The notes beneath the pieces are model-generated. The model searched no databases, was not told the DNA's origin, and was given only the letters and a program-made list of their open reading frames with translations. The position numbers were made by a program, and so were the translations under genes. Below are positions 18,369-26,877 of a stretch of DNA of 64,000 nt, in pieces; the first letter of the stretch is position 1; every line of letters starts with the position of its first letter. The stretch is from Sulfurimicrobium sp031426915 (GTDB lineage Bacteria; Pseudomonadota; Gammaproteobacteria; Burkholderiales; Sulfuricellaceae), in contig JASJPB010000004.1 in NCBI GenBank assembly GCA_031426915.1, positions 43,998-107,997 on the forward strand. Reading direction: 5' to 3'.

Positions 18369-18883
18369 ACCAATCTCCCATTCTTCACGCGGTAACCCGC
18401 CGTTGCCAGCCCGCCCAGCCCCTGCCCGCCATGGGCATGACAGATGGCGCACGCCAGCGCGTCCGCCGCATCGGCCTGGGGCATGCCTTCAAGATTGAGC
18501 AGACGGCGCACCATTTCCTGCACCTGCTCCTTCCTGGCATGGCCGTTGCCCACCACCGCCTGTTTCACTTGCAGCGCAGTGTACTCCGCCACCGACAGGT
18601 TCTGCGCCACCAACGCACAGATCGCCGCGCCCCGCGCCTGGCCCAGCAACAGGGTGGATTGGGGATTGACGTTGACGAACACTTTTTCGATGGCCGACTG
18701 ATCCGGCTGGTAAGTGGCGATCACCTCGCCGATGGAATCGAGAATGGTCTTGAGGCGCTGCGGCAATTCGCCAACGGGGGTTTTGATACAGCCGCTGGCG
18801 ACATAGTTCAACTGGCTGCCGGTTTTTGTGATGACGCCGAAACCGGTAACACGCAAGCCGGGGTCGATTCCTAGAATGCGGAT
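18365..18883 (-). CDS. ruvC: crossover junction endodeoxyribonuclease RuvC, non-canonical start
   Basis: Resolves Holliday junctions as a dimer. Reading frame IRILGIDPGLRVTGFGVI contains the first catalytic aspartate (GIDPG), and the further acidic residues are in EKVFVNVNP and PQADAADALA. The first ordinary start in this frame is a TTG at 18856, which would remove that catalytic aspartate. No ATG, GTG or TTG lies between the yebC stop and the motif. The codon in the usual Met position is ATC at 18881-18883, nine bases after a GGGG; a CTG at 18899-18901 is the alternative. I give the ATC coordinate, 172 residues. Confidence 0.85.
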   Translation of the reverse strand: MRILGIDPGLRVTGFGVITKTGSQLNYVASGCIKTPVGELPQRLKTILDSIGEVIATYQPDQSAIEKVFVNVNPQSTLLLGQARGAAICALVAQNLSVAEYTALQVKQAVVGNGHARKEQVQEMVRRLLNLEGMPQADAADALACAICHAHGGQGLGGLATAGYRVKNGRLV

Positions 18884-18897
18884 TACCGTTGCCCCGT

Positions 18898-19623
18898 TCA
18901 GTCTTCGATGACGGCGGAGGTATATACCTCCTGCACGTCATCCAGCGCATCGAGCGCATCGAGCAGCTTCTGCATTTTCACCGCCTCGTCGCCGGTAAAA
19001 ACGGCTTCGCTGTCGGGCTTCATGGTCACTTCGGCGATCTCCGCCTTGAGCCCGGCCTGTTCCAGCGCCGCCTTGACCGCCGCGAAGTCTCCGGGCGAGG
19101 TAATCACTTCCACGCTGCCGTCGTCGTTGCTGAGCACGTCCTCGGCGCCCGCTTCCAGCGCCGCTTCCATCACCTTGTCCTCGCTGGTGCCGGGGGCGAA
19201 GATGATCTGGCCGCAATGCTTGAACATGAACGCCACCGAACCGTCGGTGCCGAGATTGCCGCCATGCTTGGAAAACGCGTGCCGCACGTCGGCGACGGTG
19301 CGGGTGCGGTTATCGGTCAGGCAATCGACGATAATGGCCGCGCCGTTGATGCCGTAGCCCTCGTAACGAAGCTCTATATAATCCACGCCTTCCAGTTCGC
19401 CGGTGCCTTTCTTGACCGCGCGGTCGATGTTGTCGGCCGGCATGTTCACTTCCTTGGCCTTGTCGATGGCCAGCCTCAGGCGCGGGTTGAAGTTGGCGTC
19501 GCCGCCGCCCATCTTGGCGGCAACGGTAATTTCCTTGGAGAGCCGGGAGAAAATCTTGCCGCGCTTCTCGTCCTGACGCCCTTTTCTGTGCTGAATATTT
19601 GCCCACTTGCTATGACCGGCCAT
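18898..19623 (-). CDS. yebC: YebC/PmpR family protein
   Basis: The 241-residue protein begins MAGHSKWANIQHRKGRQD, the family signature, and has GYGPxG-like RYEGYGINGAAIIVD and the acidic C-terminal region. YebC proteins have been described as transcription regulators and more recently as translation factors at proline-rich motifs, which would fit with EF-P in the same genome. It lies directly upstream of ruvC, as in many proteobacteria, with about 14 bases between the yebC stop and the presumed ruvC start. Confidence 0.95.
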   Translation of the reverse strand: MAGHSKWANIQHRKGRQDEKRGKIFSRLSKEITVAAKMGGGDANFNPRLRLAIDKAKEVNMPADNIDRAVKKGTGELEGVDYIELRYEGYGINGAAIIVDCLTDNRTRTVADVRHAFSKHGGNLGTDGSVAFMFKHCGQIIFAPGTSEDKVMEAALEAGAEDVLSNDDGSVEVITSPGDFAAVKAALEQAGLKAEIAEVTMKPDSEAVFTGDEAVKMQKLLDALDALDDVQEVYTSAVIED

Positions 19624-19706
19624 GACTTCCTCAATCTCGATGTTCAGTTTTAAACAGGCGTAATGTTACCATTCCGCCTTACCTTTAATCAAAGTTGGAG
19701 CGCCGC

Positions 19707-21209
19707 ATGGCCAACCCCCTGCTGATCGCCAAGAACGATGCCCGCGAACTTTTCCTGCTGCCGCAACTCGCCAACCGCCATGGCCTGATCGCGGGCGCCA
19801 CCGGCAGCGGCAAGACAGTCACGCTGCAAGTGATGGCGGAACATTTCAGCCGCATCGGCGTGCCGGTGTTTATGGCCGACGTCAAGGGCGACCTCTCCGG
19901 CATCAGCCAGCCCGGCACGGAAAAGCCCAGAATAGCCGAGCGCATTGAAAAGTTGGGGCTCACTGACTTTGCCTTTGAAGGCTGCCCGGTCGCCTTCTGG
20001 GACGTGTTCGGTGAACAGGGCCACCCGGTGCGCGCCACCATTTCCGAAATGGGGCCGCTGCTGCTGTCGCGCATGCTGAACCTGAACGACACCCAGGCCG
20101 GCGTACTCACGCTGGTGTTCAAGATCGCCGACGACAACGGCCTGCTGCTGCTCGACCTCAAGGATCTGCGGGCGATGTTGCAACATGTCGGCGACAACGC
20201 CAAGAACTTCACCACCGAATACGGCAATGTCTCCGCCGCCAGTATCGGCGCCATCCAGCGCGGACTGGTGGGGCTCGAATCCGAGGGCGGCGAGCAACTG
20301 TTCGGCGAACCGGCGCTCAATCTCGACGACCTGCTGCAAACCGGCGAGCGGGGGCGCGGCGTGATCAACATCCTCGCCGCCGACAAACTGATGAACTCGC
20401 CCAAGATCTACGCCACTTTCCTGCTCTGGCTGCTGTCCGAGCTGTATGAAAAACTGCCGGAAGTGGGTGACCTGAACAAACCCAAACTGGTGTTCTTCTT
20501 CGACGAAGCCCACCTGCTTTTCAACGATGCGCCCCAGGCCTTGCAGGACAAGATCGAACAGGTCGTGCGCCTGATCCGCTCCAAGGGAGTGGGCGTTTAC
20601 TTCGTCAGCCAGAACCCGCTCGACATTCCGGACAAGGTGCTGGGCCAGCTCGGCAACCGCATTCAGCATGCCCTGCGCGCCTTCACCCCGCGCGACCAGA
20701 AAGCGGTGCGGGCGGCGGCCGAAACCTTTCGCGCCAACCCCGGGCTGGACGTGGAAGCCGCAATCACCGAGCTCGCCGTGGGCGAAGCCCTGGTTTCCCT
20801 GCTCGACGAAAAAGGCCGCCCGCTGCCGGTGGAACGCGCCCTGGTCGTCCCGCCGCGCAGCCAGCTCGGGCCGGTCACGCCGGAACAGCGCCAGGACATC
20901 ATCAAGCAATCGGTGCTGTACGGCCACTATGAAGCAGCGATTGACCGCGAATCCGCCTATGAAAAACTCAAGGGACGGGCGGAGCAAAGCGCCCCGCCAG
21001 CCATCCCATCCGGAACCACGGAGAGCGAGAAAACCGCGAGCGGCGGTTTGCTCGACAGAATCGGTGGAATTTTTGGCGGCGGCAGTCGCGGCAGCCGCCA
21101 GGGCGTGGCGGAAACGGCAATCAAAAGTGCCGCCCGCGCCATCGGCTCACAACTCGGGCGGGAAATCATCCGTGGCGTGCTGGGGTCGATCCTGGGCGGC
21201 AGACGCTAG
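19707..21209 (+). CDS. HerA-like ATPase (DUF853, YjgR family)
   Basis: A 500-residue P-loop ATPase related to HerA/VirB4 translocases. Walker A GATGSGKTVTLQ is near residue 31, Walker B is in KLVFFFDEAHLLF, and VYFVSQNPLDIPDKVLGQLGNR holds the sensor motif. The C-terminus is glycine-rich (GGIFGGGSRGSRQG). GGAG seven bases before the ATG at 19707 fixes the start. Function of the family is unsettled; it is not beside a nuclease gene such as nurA. ycaO follows 57 bases later. Confidence 0.88.
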   Translation: MANPLLIAKNDARELFLLPQLANRHGLIAGATGSGKTVTLQVMAEHFSRIGVPVFMADVKGDLSGISQPGTEKPRIAERIEKLGLTDFAFEGCPVAFWDVFGEQGHPVRATISEMGPLLLSRMLNLNDTQAGVLTLVFKIADDNGLLLLDLKDLRAMLQHVGDNAKNFTTEYGNVSAASIGAIQRGLVGLESEGGEQLFGEPALNLDDLLQTGERGRGVINILAADKLMNSPKIYATFLLWLLSELYEKLPEVGDLNKPKLVFFFDEAHLLFNDAPQALQDKIEQVVRLIRSKGVGVYFVSQNPLDIPDKVLGQLGNRIQHALRAFTPRDQKAVRAAAETFRANPGLDVEAAITELAVGEALVSLLDEKGRPLPVERALVVPPRSQLGPVTPEQRQDIIKQSVLYGHYEAAIDRESAYEKLKGRAEQSAPPAIPSGTTESEKTASGGLLDRIGGIFGGGSRGSRQGVAETAIKSAARAIGSQLGREIIRGVLGSILGGRR

Positions 21210-21266
21210 CCTTCATTGACAGACACCAATCCTACAAAACACCAAACAGGCAGGACGCTACAACAC

Positions 21267-22991
21267 ATGCAAACCGAACACTTCATCGCCGGCAAGGACG
21301 CCTCGCTGGAATCCTCCATCCAAACCATGCAGCAGAAACTGCTGGCGCTGGGTTTCCACATCGAGGAACGCTCCTGGCTGAACCCGATAGAAGGCGTGTG
21401 GTCGGTGCATATCCGCGACCGCGACTGTCCGCTGCTGTTCACCAACGGCAAGGGCGCCTCGCGGGAGGCGGCGCGGGCCAGCGCTTTGGGCGAGTTTTTC
21501 GAGCGCCTGAGCTGCAACTATTTCTGGACCCATTACTATCTGGGCGAGGATATTGCCCATCGCGATTACACCCACTATCCGCGAGAGCAATGGTTTCAGC
21601 CGGGCGACGACGGCGAGTGGCCGGATGCGCTGCTCACGCCCGAGCTACGCGATTTCTACAACCCGGAAGGCGGCATCGCCGCCGCTACGCTGGTCGACCT
21701 GAACTCCGGCAACGCCGAGCGCGGCATTTGCGCGCTGCCCTACATCCGCCAGCGCGACGGCGCCAGCGTGTGGTTCCCGGTGAACATCATCGGCAACCTC
21801 TATGTCAGCAACGGCATGTCGGCCGGCAACACCCCCGCCGAGGCGCGTACCCAGGCGCTATCGGAGATTTTCGAACGCCATGTCAAATTCCGCATCATCG
21901 CCGAAGGCCTGTGCCTGCCGGATGTGCCGGAACACGTCATCGCGCGCTATCCGCGCATACAGGCGGGCATCGACGCGCTGCGTGCGGCCGGCTTCGGCAT
22001 CCTGGTCAAGGATGCCTCGCTGGGCGGCGCATACCCGGTCATGAACGTGACCCTGCTCAACCCCCACGACCAGGGCTGCTTTTCCAGCTTCGGCGCGCAC
22101 CCGCGCTTCGAAATCTCCCTTGAACGCGCGCTGACCGAACTGCTGCAAGGCCGCGCGCTGGATGCGCTGGGCGGCTTCCCCGAGCCGGGCTTCGACCTGG
22201 ACGAAATCGCCAGCGCGCCGAATCTGGAAATCCACTTTGTCGATTCCAGCGGCATCATCAGCTGGAATTTTCTCGGCGACACGCCGGATTTCGAATTCGT
22301 CGACTGGAATTTCAGCGACACCACGGAACAGGACTATGCCTGGCTGGTGGAACGTATCCACGCCGAACAGCGCGACATCTACATCGCCGACTTTACCCAC
22401 TTGGGGGTGTATGCCTGCCGCATCTTCGTGCCCGGCATGTCCGAGATTTACCCCCTCGACGATCTGGAATGGGAAAACAACAGCGTCGGCAACGCCATCC
22501 GCCCCGCCATCCTGAACCTGAGCGAACTGAACGACGACGAATGCGCCGAGCTGCTGGACACGCTCAACGAACTGGGCCTCGACGACCAGCGCCCCGTCGC
22601 CGCGCTGATCGGCCTGGCCACCGATGAGGATTCACTGTGGAAGGATTTGCGCGTGGGCGAGCTGAAAACCTTGCTGGCGCTGGCGATCGGCGACGAGGAA
22701 GCGATCCGCGAAGGCTGCGACTGGATACGCCATTTCGCGCAACTGAACGAATCCCGCCGCCGCGTGTACCGTTGCATCGAAAGCCTGATGAACCTTGAAG
22801 ATGATGCCGAATCGTATCGCGACGCCTTGCAACATCTCTACGGCACGGATGTGCTGCAACAGGCGCAAGATTTGCTAAACGGGGAACAGCGCTTCTTCGG
22901 CCTGAACGCGCCGGGGATGTCGCTGGAGGGATGCGACATGCACCAGCGCTTGCTGGCGGCTTACAGCAAGGTGCACGGGGCCATGGCTTGA
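21267..22991 (+). CDS. ycaO: YcaO domain protein
   Basis: A 574-residue protein of the Escherichia coli YcaO type, reported to act in beta-methylthiolation of ribosomal protein S12 together with RimO. The ATP-binding YcaO core contains GKGASREAARASALGEFFERLS, NGMSAGNTPAEARTQALSEI (EIFER) and HPRFEISLERALTELLQGR, carrying the conserved Glu/Gln residues. The C-terminal third is an extra helical region. The ATG at 21267 matches the family start (HFIAGKDASLE); a TTG at 21216 is less likely. No peptide-precursor or dehydrogenase gene is near, which argues against a natural-product role. Confidence 0.9.
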   Translation: MQTEHFIAGKDASLESSIQTMQQKLLALGFHIEERSWLNPIEGVWSVHIRDRDCPLLFTNGKGASREAARASALGEFFERLSCNYFWTHYYLGEDIAHRDYTHYPREQWFQPGDDGEWPDALLTPELRDFYNPEGGIAAATLVDLNSGNAERGICALPYIRQRDGASVWFPVNIIGNLYVSNGMSAGNTPAEARTQALSEIFERHVKFRIIAEGLCLPDVPEHVIARYPRIQAGIDALRAAGFGILVKDASLGGAYPVMNVTLLNPHDQGCFSSFGAHPRFEISLERALTELLQGRALDALGGFPEPGFDLDEIASAPNLEIHFVDSSGIISWNFLGDTPDFEFVDWNFSDTTEQDYAWLVERIHAEQRDIYIADFTHLGVYACRIFVPGMSEIYPLDDLEWENNSVGNAIRPAILNLSELNDDECAELLDTLNELGLDDQRPVAALIGLATDEDSLWKDLRVGELKTLLALAIGDEEAIREGCDWIRHFAQLNESRRRVYRCIESLMNLEDDAESYRDALQHLYGTDVLQQAQDLLNGEQRFFGLNAPGMSLEGCDMHQRLLAAYSKVHGAMA

Positions 22992-23023
22992 GGCTTGCAT
23001 TTGATGATCCAAAAGCAATTCAG

Positions 23024-23143
23024 GCCACAGAGATCACAGAGGACACAGAGAAGAAGCAGGTTTCGCATATTGTTGCGAGTGGGCGATAAAACCACCCATC
23101 CCTGCTTACCCCGTTTCTCTGTGTCCTCTGTGATCTCTGTGGC
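23024..23143. repeat. 27-bp perfect inverted repeat between ycaO and hemF
   Basis: Arms 23024-23050 and 23117-23143 are exact reverse complements with a 66-base spacer. Each arm is made of near-tandem units of CACAGAG. It lies between convergent genes and could act as a terminator or barrier. Similar in style to the repeats at 2467-2538 and 5455-5517. Confidence 0.9.
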
Positions 23144-23175
23144 TAACTGTTTTTCAAATTGAGGAGATAGCTACC

Positions 23176-24075
23176 TCAGCCCAGCCAATCCTTGCCAATC
23201 AGGAAATCCGAATACAGCTTCGCCTCCACACTCCCCGCCTCGGGCTTCCAGTCATAGCGCCATTTCACCAGCGGCGGCAGCGACATCAGGATGGACTCGG
23301 TGCGGCCGCCGGATTGCAGGCCGAACAGCGTGCCGCGATCGAATACCAGATTGAATTCCACATAGCGTCCGCGCCGGTAAGCCTGGAAATCGCGCTCGCG
23401 CTCGCCGTAAGGCAGATCCATGCGCCGTTCCAGGATGGGGAGGTAAGCGAAGAGGAAATGGTCGCCCACGCTTTGCACCAGTTCGAAGCTGGCATCGAAG
23501 CCCAGCTCGTTGAAATCGTCGAAGAAAATGCCCCCGATGCCGCGCGGCTCCTGGCGATGCTTGAGATAGAAATATTCGTCGCACCATTTTTTGAAGCGTG
23601 GGTAGTAGGCGCCGCCGAACGGTTGCAGGGCATCGCGGCAGGTCCGGTGAAAATGCAGCGCATCTTCCTCGTAGCCGTAGTAGGGCGTGAGGTCCATGCC
23701 GCCGCCGAACCACCAAACCGGGTCGGCACCTACCTTGCTGGCGACGAAGCAGCGCACGTTCATGTGCACCGTGGGCGCATGGGGATTGCGCGGGTGGAAC
23801 ACCAGCGAAACGCCCATGGCCTCGAAACTGCGCCCCGCCAGTTCGGGACGCTGGGCGCTGGCGGAAGGCGGCAAGCTGGGGCCGTAGACGTGGGAAAAAT
23901 TCACCCCACCCCGCTCCAGCACGTTGCCTTCCTCGATTACGCAACTGCTGCCACCGCCCCCTTCGGGACGGCTCCATGAGTCACGCAGGAATTGCTTGCC
24001 GTCCACCTGCTGCATGCGCTCGACGATGGTTTCCTGGAGTTTGAGTAAGTACTCCCTAACCTGCTGGGTGTCCAC
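23176..24075 (-). CDS. hemF: oxygen-dependent coproporphyrinogen III oxidase
   Basis: Converts coproporphyrinogen III to protoporphyrinogen IX with oxygen in heme synthesis. The 299-residue protein has family signatures FHPRNPHAPTVHMNVRCF, WWFGGGMDLTPYYGYEED and RYVEFNLVFDRGTLFGLQ. The presence of the oxygen-dependent enzyme implies at least microaerobic growth. Single gene, convergent with ycaO. Confidence 0.97.
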   Translation of the reverse strand: MDTQQVREYLLKLQETIVERMQQVDGKQFLRDSWSRPEGGGGSSCVIEEGNVLERGGVNFSHVYGPSLPPSASAQRPELAGRSFEAMGVSLVFHPRNPHAPTVHMNVRCFVASKVGADPVWWFGGGMDLTPYYGYEEDALHFHRTCRDALQPFGGAYYPRFKKWCDEYFYLKHRQEPRGIGGIFFDDFNELGFDASFELVQSVGDHFLFAYLPILERRMDLPYGERERDFQAYRRGRYVEFNLVFDRGTLFGLQSGGRTESILMSLPPLVKWRYDWKPEAGSVEAKLYSDFLIGKDWLG

Positions 24076-24278
24076 GGCGATTCCTTGATGTGTAGAAGTT
24101 CAGACTCGAAGTGACAGGCATTCCCGGATCATTTCGAACCAGATGTATGGGCACCCCAACACCAAATCAATAATGCGCAAAGCGCATCACCCTGATAAAA
24201 CTTTATCGATTCCTACGGTGTCTACTTTCAGCAGGACCTCACCCCATCCCCCACGACCCAACGCAAAAGGAGTCCAAT

Positions 24279-24731
24279 ATGAACCTCATTCGCCCTATCG
24301 CGCTCATCGCCTGCTTGCTGGCCAGCTTATCCGCATTCGCCGCCGACGGCTTGATTTCCCTGAAGAGTCCATACAGCGTCAAGGACACCATGAACCGGCT
24401 CGAAGAGACCGCAAAACAACGTGGCCTCGTCGTGTTCGCGCGGATCGATCACGCCGCCGGCGCAGCCAAGATCGGAATATCCCTTCGGCCCACCGAACTC
24501 CTCATCTTTGGCAACCCCAAGGGCGGCGCGCCCTTCATGGAATGCGCGCAGTCAGCCGGCATCGATCTCCCGCACAAGGCACTGGTCTGGGAAGATGCGT
24601 CTTCCCAAGTCTGGCTCGGCTACAACGACCCTGTCTACCTGGGCCAGCGACACGGTGCCCAGCAGTGTCCCGCCATTGAAAACCTGAGCAAGGCGCTCGC
24701 CGGCATCGCCGAGGCAACAGTGGTGCGCTGA
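24279..24731 (+). CDS. exported DUF302 protein
   Basis: A 150-residue protein with a signal peptide cut near SAFAADG, followed by a DUF302 domain (SVKDTMNRLEETAKQRGLVVFARIDHAAGA, and ELLIFGNPKGGAPFMEC). DUF302 proteins are small alpha/beta proteins of unknown role, sometimes near sulfur or stress genes. AAAAGGAG precedes the ATG at 24279. Monocistronic, convergent with the vapBC pair. Confidence 0.88.
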   Translation: MNLIRPIALIACLLASLSAFAADGLISLKSPYSVKDTMNRLEETAKQRGLVVFARIDHAAGAAKIGISLRPTELLIFGNPKGGAPFMECAQSAGIDLPHKALVWEDASSQVWLGYNDPVYLGQRHGAQQCPAIENLSKALAGIAEATVVR

Positions 24732-24738
24732 GGCGCAA

Positions 24739-25146
24739 TTATCCAGGCCCGATCCAGTCAACGACGATAAGCCTGGGGACACGATTAAATTCCCGCGTAT
24801 TATTTGTGACCAGCGTTACGCCCAAACTTAGCGCATGCGCGGCTATCATGGTATCCAACGGGCCTATGGGCGTGCCCTGTTTTTCCAGCGCCGCGCGCAG
24901 TTGCCCATAGGCGACTGTTGCCGGTTCATCGAATGCCGCAACTTCCAGCGGCAACATGAACTCATCCAGTGCCGCCTGATTCCTGGCCTGGTACTGGTTT
25001 TTGGAAACGCCGTAGCGCAGCTCTGCCAGCGTCACGGCGGAGATGCCGATGTCGCCGACCAGATATTCGCTGAATTTTTCCAAGGTGTGAGCCGGCTTGC
25101 GTTTGATCAGTGCGATGCAGGTATTGGTATCCAGCATCACAATCAC
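24739..25146 (-). CDS. vapC: VapC-type PIN-domain toxin
   Basis: A 135-residue PIN ribonuclease. Acidic catalytic residues are in MLDTNTCIAL, TLAELRYGV, GPLDTMIAAHA and TNNTREF. Such toxins cut tRNA or rRNA. A GTG at 25146 overlaps the antitoxin stop as GTGA and is taken as the start; an ATG at 25137 is equally possible and begins directly at the PIN motif. Confidence 0.92.
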   Translation of the reverse strand: MIVMLDTNTCIALIKRKPAHTLEKFSEYLVGDIGISAVTLAELRYGVSKNQYQARNQAALDEFMLPLEVAAFDEPATVAYGQLRAALEKQGTPIGPLDTMIAAHALSLGVTLVTNNTREFNRVPRLIVVDWIGPG

Positions 25147-25376
25147 GAGAAAACATCCTCGCGAGCCTGTTGTTGCGGCTGGTTGCGCTCGGTCATGAAA
25201 TCGGGGGTGAATTTATCCAGGCTGCCCAGCAAGGAATCCCAGGAATGCGCAATCGGGATCAGCATCACCACATTGCCGGTTTTTTTGATGAAGACCTCTT
25301 CGCCCTCGAAGCGGAATTCCTTTGGCAGCCTGACGGCTTGACTCTGACCATTTTGAAACAGTTTTGCGGTTTTCAT
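25143..25376 (-). CDS. vapB: VapB-type antitoxin (AbrB/SpoVT fold)
   Basis: A 77-residue antitoxin. The N-terminal swapped-hairpin DNA-binding domain reads KLFQNGQSQAVRLPKEFRF, standard for VapB, and the C-terminus (about residues 45-77) would wrap the toxin. GGAG before the ATG at 25376 decides the start over one five codons upstream. Translationally coupled to vapC. Confidence 0.92.
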   Translation of the reverse strand: MKTAKLFQNGQSQAVRLPKEFRFEGEEVFIKKTGNVVMLIPIAHSWDSLLGSLDKFTPDFMTERNQPQQQAREDVFS

Positions 25377-25396
25377 GATGGCTCCGGCCAATGAAA

Positions 25397-25417
25397 GTAT
25401 ATTTTATTAATATATAC
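25397..25417. promoter_or_regulatory. putative VapBC operator/promoter
   Basis: Half-sites GTATAT (25397-25402) and ATATAC (25412-25417) form an AT-rich inverted repeat 20 bases upstream of the vapB start codon, where AbrB-fold antitoxin complexes usually bind to repress their own promoter. Position and symmetry are seen; binding is inferred. Confidence 0.5.
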
Positions 25418-25480
25418 CTTATCGCATTATCGTCAACCGGATTCTTTGTGCCGGATCGGCTCGCCCGGCAGCGGTATTAA

Positions 25481-26464
25481 TCAACGATTTTCGCACTGCC
25501 TGACATCGGCATCGCCCGCCTTGCCGCACGGAGTAAGCACACCGGAAACGGGATGCGGCGTGCCCTCCTCGTCCATTCTTGCCGCCACGGTGTCCCACGC
25601 GATCAGGCCTTGCCGGTCCACGCTCAGCCGCAGCACCCAGCCCTCACGGGTTTCAGGGATTTCGGGCGGCTCGAAGCCGTCGAACACGAAGTTGCCCAGG
25701 CTGTAGACGATCAGTTTGCCCTTGTAATACTCCGCCCCCTGGGTCACATGGGGGTGGCCGCCGATGACCAGGTCCGCGCCGGCATCGATCATGGTCCTGG
25801 CAAGCTGGCGCTGGCGTTCGCTGGGTTGCAGCTCGCGCTCCCAGCCCCAGTGCATGAAGGGGATCACCAGGTCCGCGCCCGCGGCACGGGCGGCGCGGAT
25901 GTCGGCGACGACCTGGCTGTCCTCACTCCAGGCGATGCCGGGCCAGCCGGGACCGGCCTCGAAGGACCGGGGCTTGAATTCGTTATAGCCGAGCACGGCG
26001 ATGCGCAAGCCTTTGCGCTCGATCCACAGCGGCGCATGGGCGGCGGCCAGGTCGCGCCCGCCGCCGAAGTAGGGGATGCCGTTCTGCTCCAGCAGCGACA
26101 AGGTTTCCACGAAGGCGTCCTGGCCGTAGTCGCCGGAGTGGTTGTTTGACACGGCCAGCGCGTTGAAGCGCCCCTTGAGCAGGGGCAGCACACGGGGATG
26201 GGCGCGGAAGGAGAATATCTTGCTTTCCAGCGGCTGGCCAACGGTGGCGACCGGGCATTCCAGGTTGCCCAGCGTGTAATCGGACTGGGTCAGCAGCGGG
26301 GCGAAGTGGGCCAGCGGATCGCGCCCCGACTGGATCACCCGCCCCGGCCCGTCGTCGAGCATGATGTCGCCGACGAAGACCAAGTTTACCGGTTCGGCAT
26401 GAGCACTAGTGGAAACGAGCAACAGGACGGCCAGCACCCGCCCGACTTTGAAGAGATTCATCAT
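25481..26464 (-). CDS. CapA family metallophosphatase-like exported protein
   Basis: A 327-residue protein with an N-terminal signal peptide (cut near TSAHAEP) and a PGA_cap/calcineurin-like metallophosphoesterase domain. Metal-binding motifs are visible: FVGDIMLDDG, LGNLECPV, VSNNHSGDYG and VIGGHPHVTQG. The family includes poly-gamma-glutamate synthesis protein CapA, but no capB/capC genes are near, so a role in capsule is not supported. Its ATG overlaps the upstream gene stop. Third gene of an rdgC operon. Confidence 0.88.
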   Translation of the reverse strand: MMNLFKVGRVLAVLLLVSTSAHAEPVNLVFVGDIMLDDGPGRVIQSGRDPLAHFAPLLTQSDYTLGNLECPVATVGQPLESKIFSFRAHPRVLPLLKGRFNALAVSNNHSGDYGQDAFVETLSLLEQNGIPYFGGGRDLAAAHAPLWIERKGLRIAVLGYNEFKPRSFEAGPGWPGIAWSEDSQVVADIRAARAAGADLVIPFMHWGWERELQPSERQRQLARTMIDAGADLVIGGHPHVTQGAEYYKGKLIVYSLGNFVFDGFEPPEIPETREGWVLRLSVDRQGLIAWDTVAARMDEEGTPHPVSGVLTPCGKAGDADVRQCENR

Positions 26465-26877
26465 TTTTTGTCGCCCGCCTCCATGCCGCACCAGTACTGC
26501 AATTCGCTGTCGCGCACCGGCTCATAGACGTAATGCAGGCCGCTGAAACCGTATTGCCCAGCCGCAGCGCCCGCCGCAGGATAGGGGAAAATCGCCTGGT
26601 GAATCAGCGCCGGGCCCTGGTCCCGGTCGACGTAGGTGTAAATCTTGACGGCTGCCGTTTCGGCGGGCTGGTTCTGGAATACCAGCCGCAACTGGAAATA
26701 CGAACCCACCTTGATGCCGGTTACCGCATAGGGTGAGGCCACCGGCTGGGCGGCCAGAATCTTGCTCTCGCCGCCATAGGTGTAATGGCACACGACCTGC
26801 TCCGCACTGGCCACGGGGGCCAGAGCCAGGGCGAAACCAAGGGCCGAAACTCGCAGGCAGGCGCGGCCGCCGCTCAT
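26461..26877 (-). CDS. exported protein of unknown function
   Basis: A 138-residue protein. Residues 1-25 look like a signal peptide (cut near PVASAEQ). The mature part is mostly beta strands with two cysteines (near residues 30 and 130) that could pair as a disulfide in the periplasm. The ATG at 26877 overlaps the rdgC stop as ATGA, and its own stop overlaps the capA-like start, so it is coupled to both. A longer frame upstream is out-of-frame rdgC sequence. I do not recognise the family. Confidence 0.8.
   Translation of the reverse strand: MSGGRACLRVSALGFALALAPVASAEQVVCHYTYGGESKILAAQPVASPYAVTGIKVGSYFQLRLVFQNQPAETAAVKIYTYVDRDQGPALIHQAIFPYPAAGAAAGQYGFSGLHYVYEPVRDSELQYWCGMEAGDKK

Noticed and set aside
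19689..20987. 432-residue open frame antisense to the HerA-like ATPase
   Set aside because: Opposite-strand shadow of a clear P-loop ATPase gene.
25553..26149. 198-residue plus-strand open frame opposite the CapA-like gene
   Set aside because: Antisense shadow without ribosome-binding site or domain.
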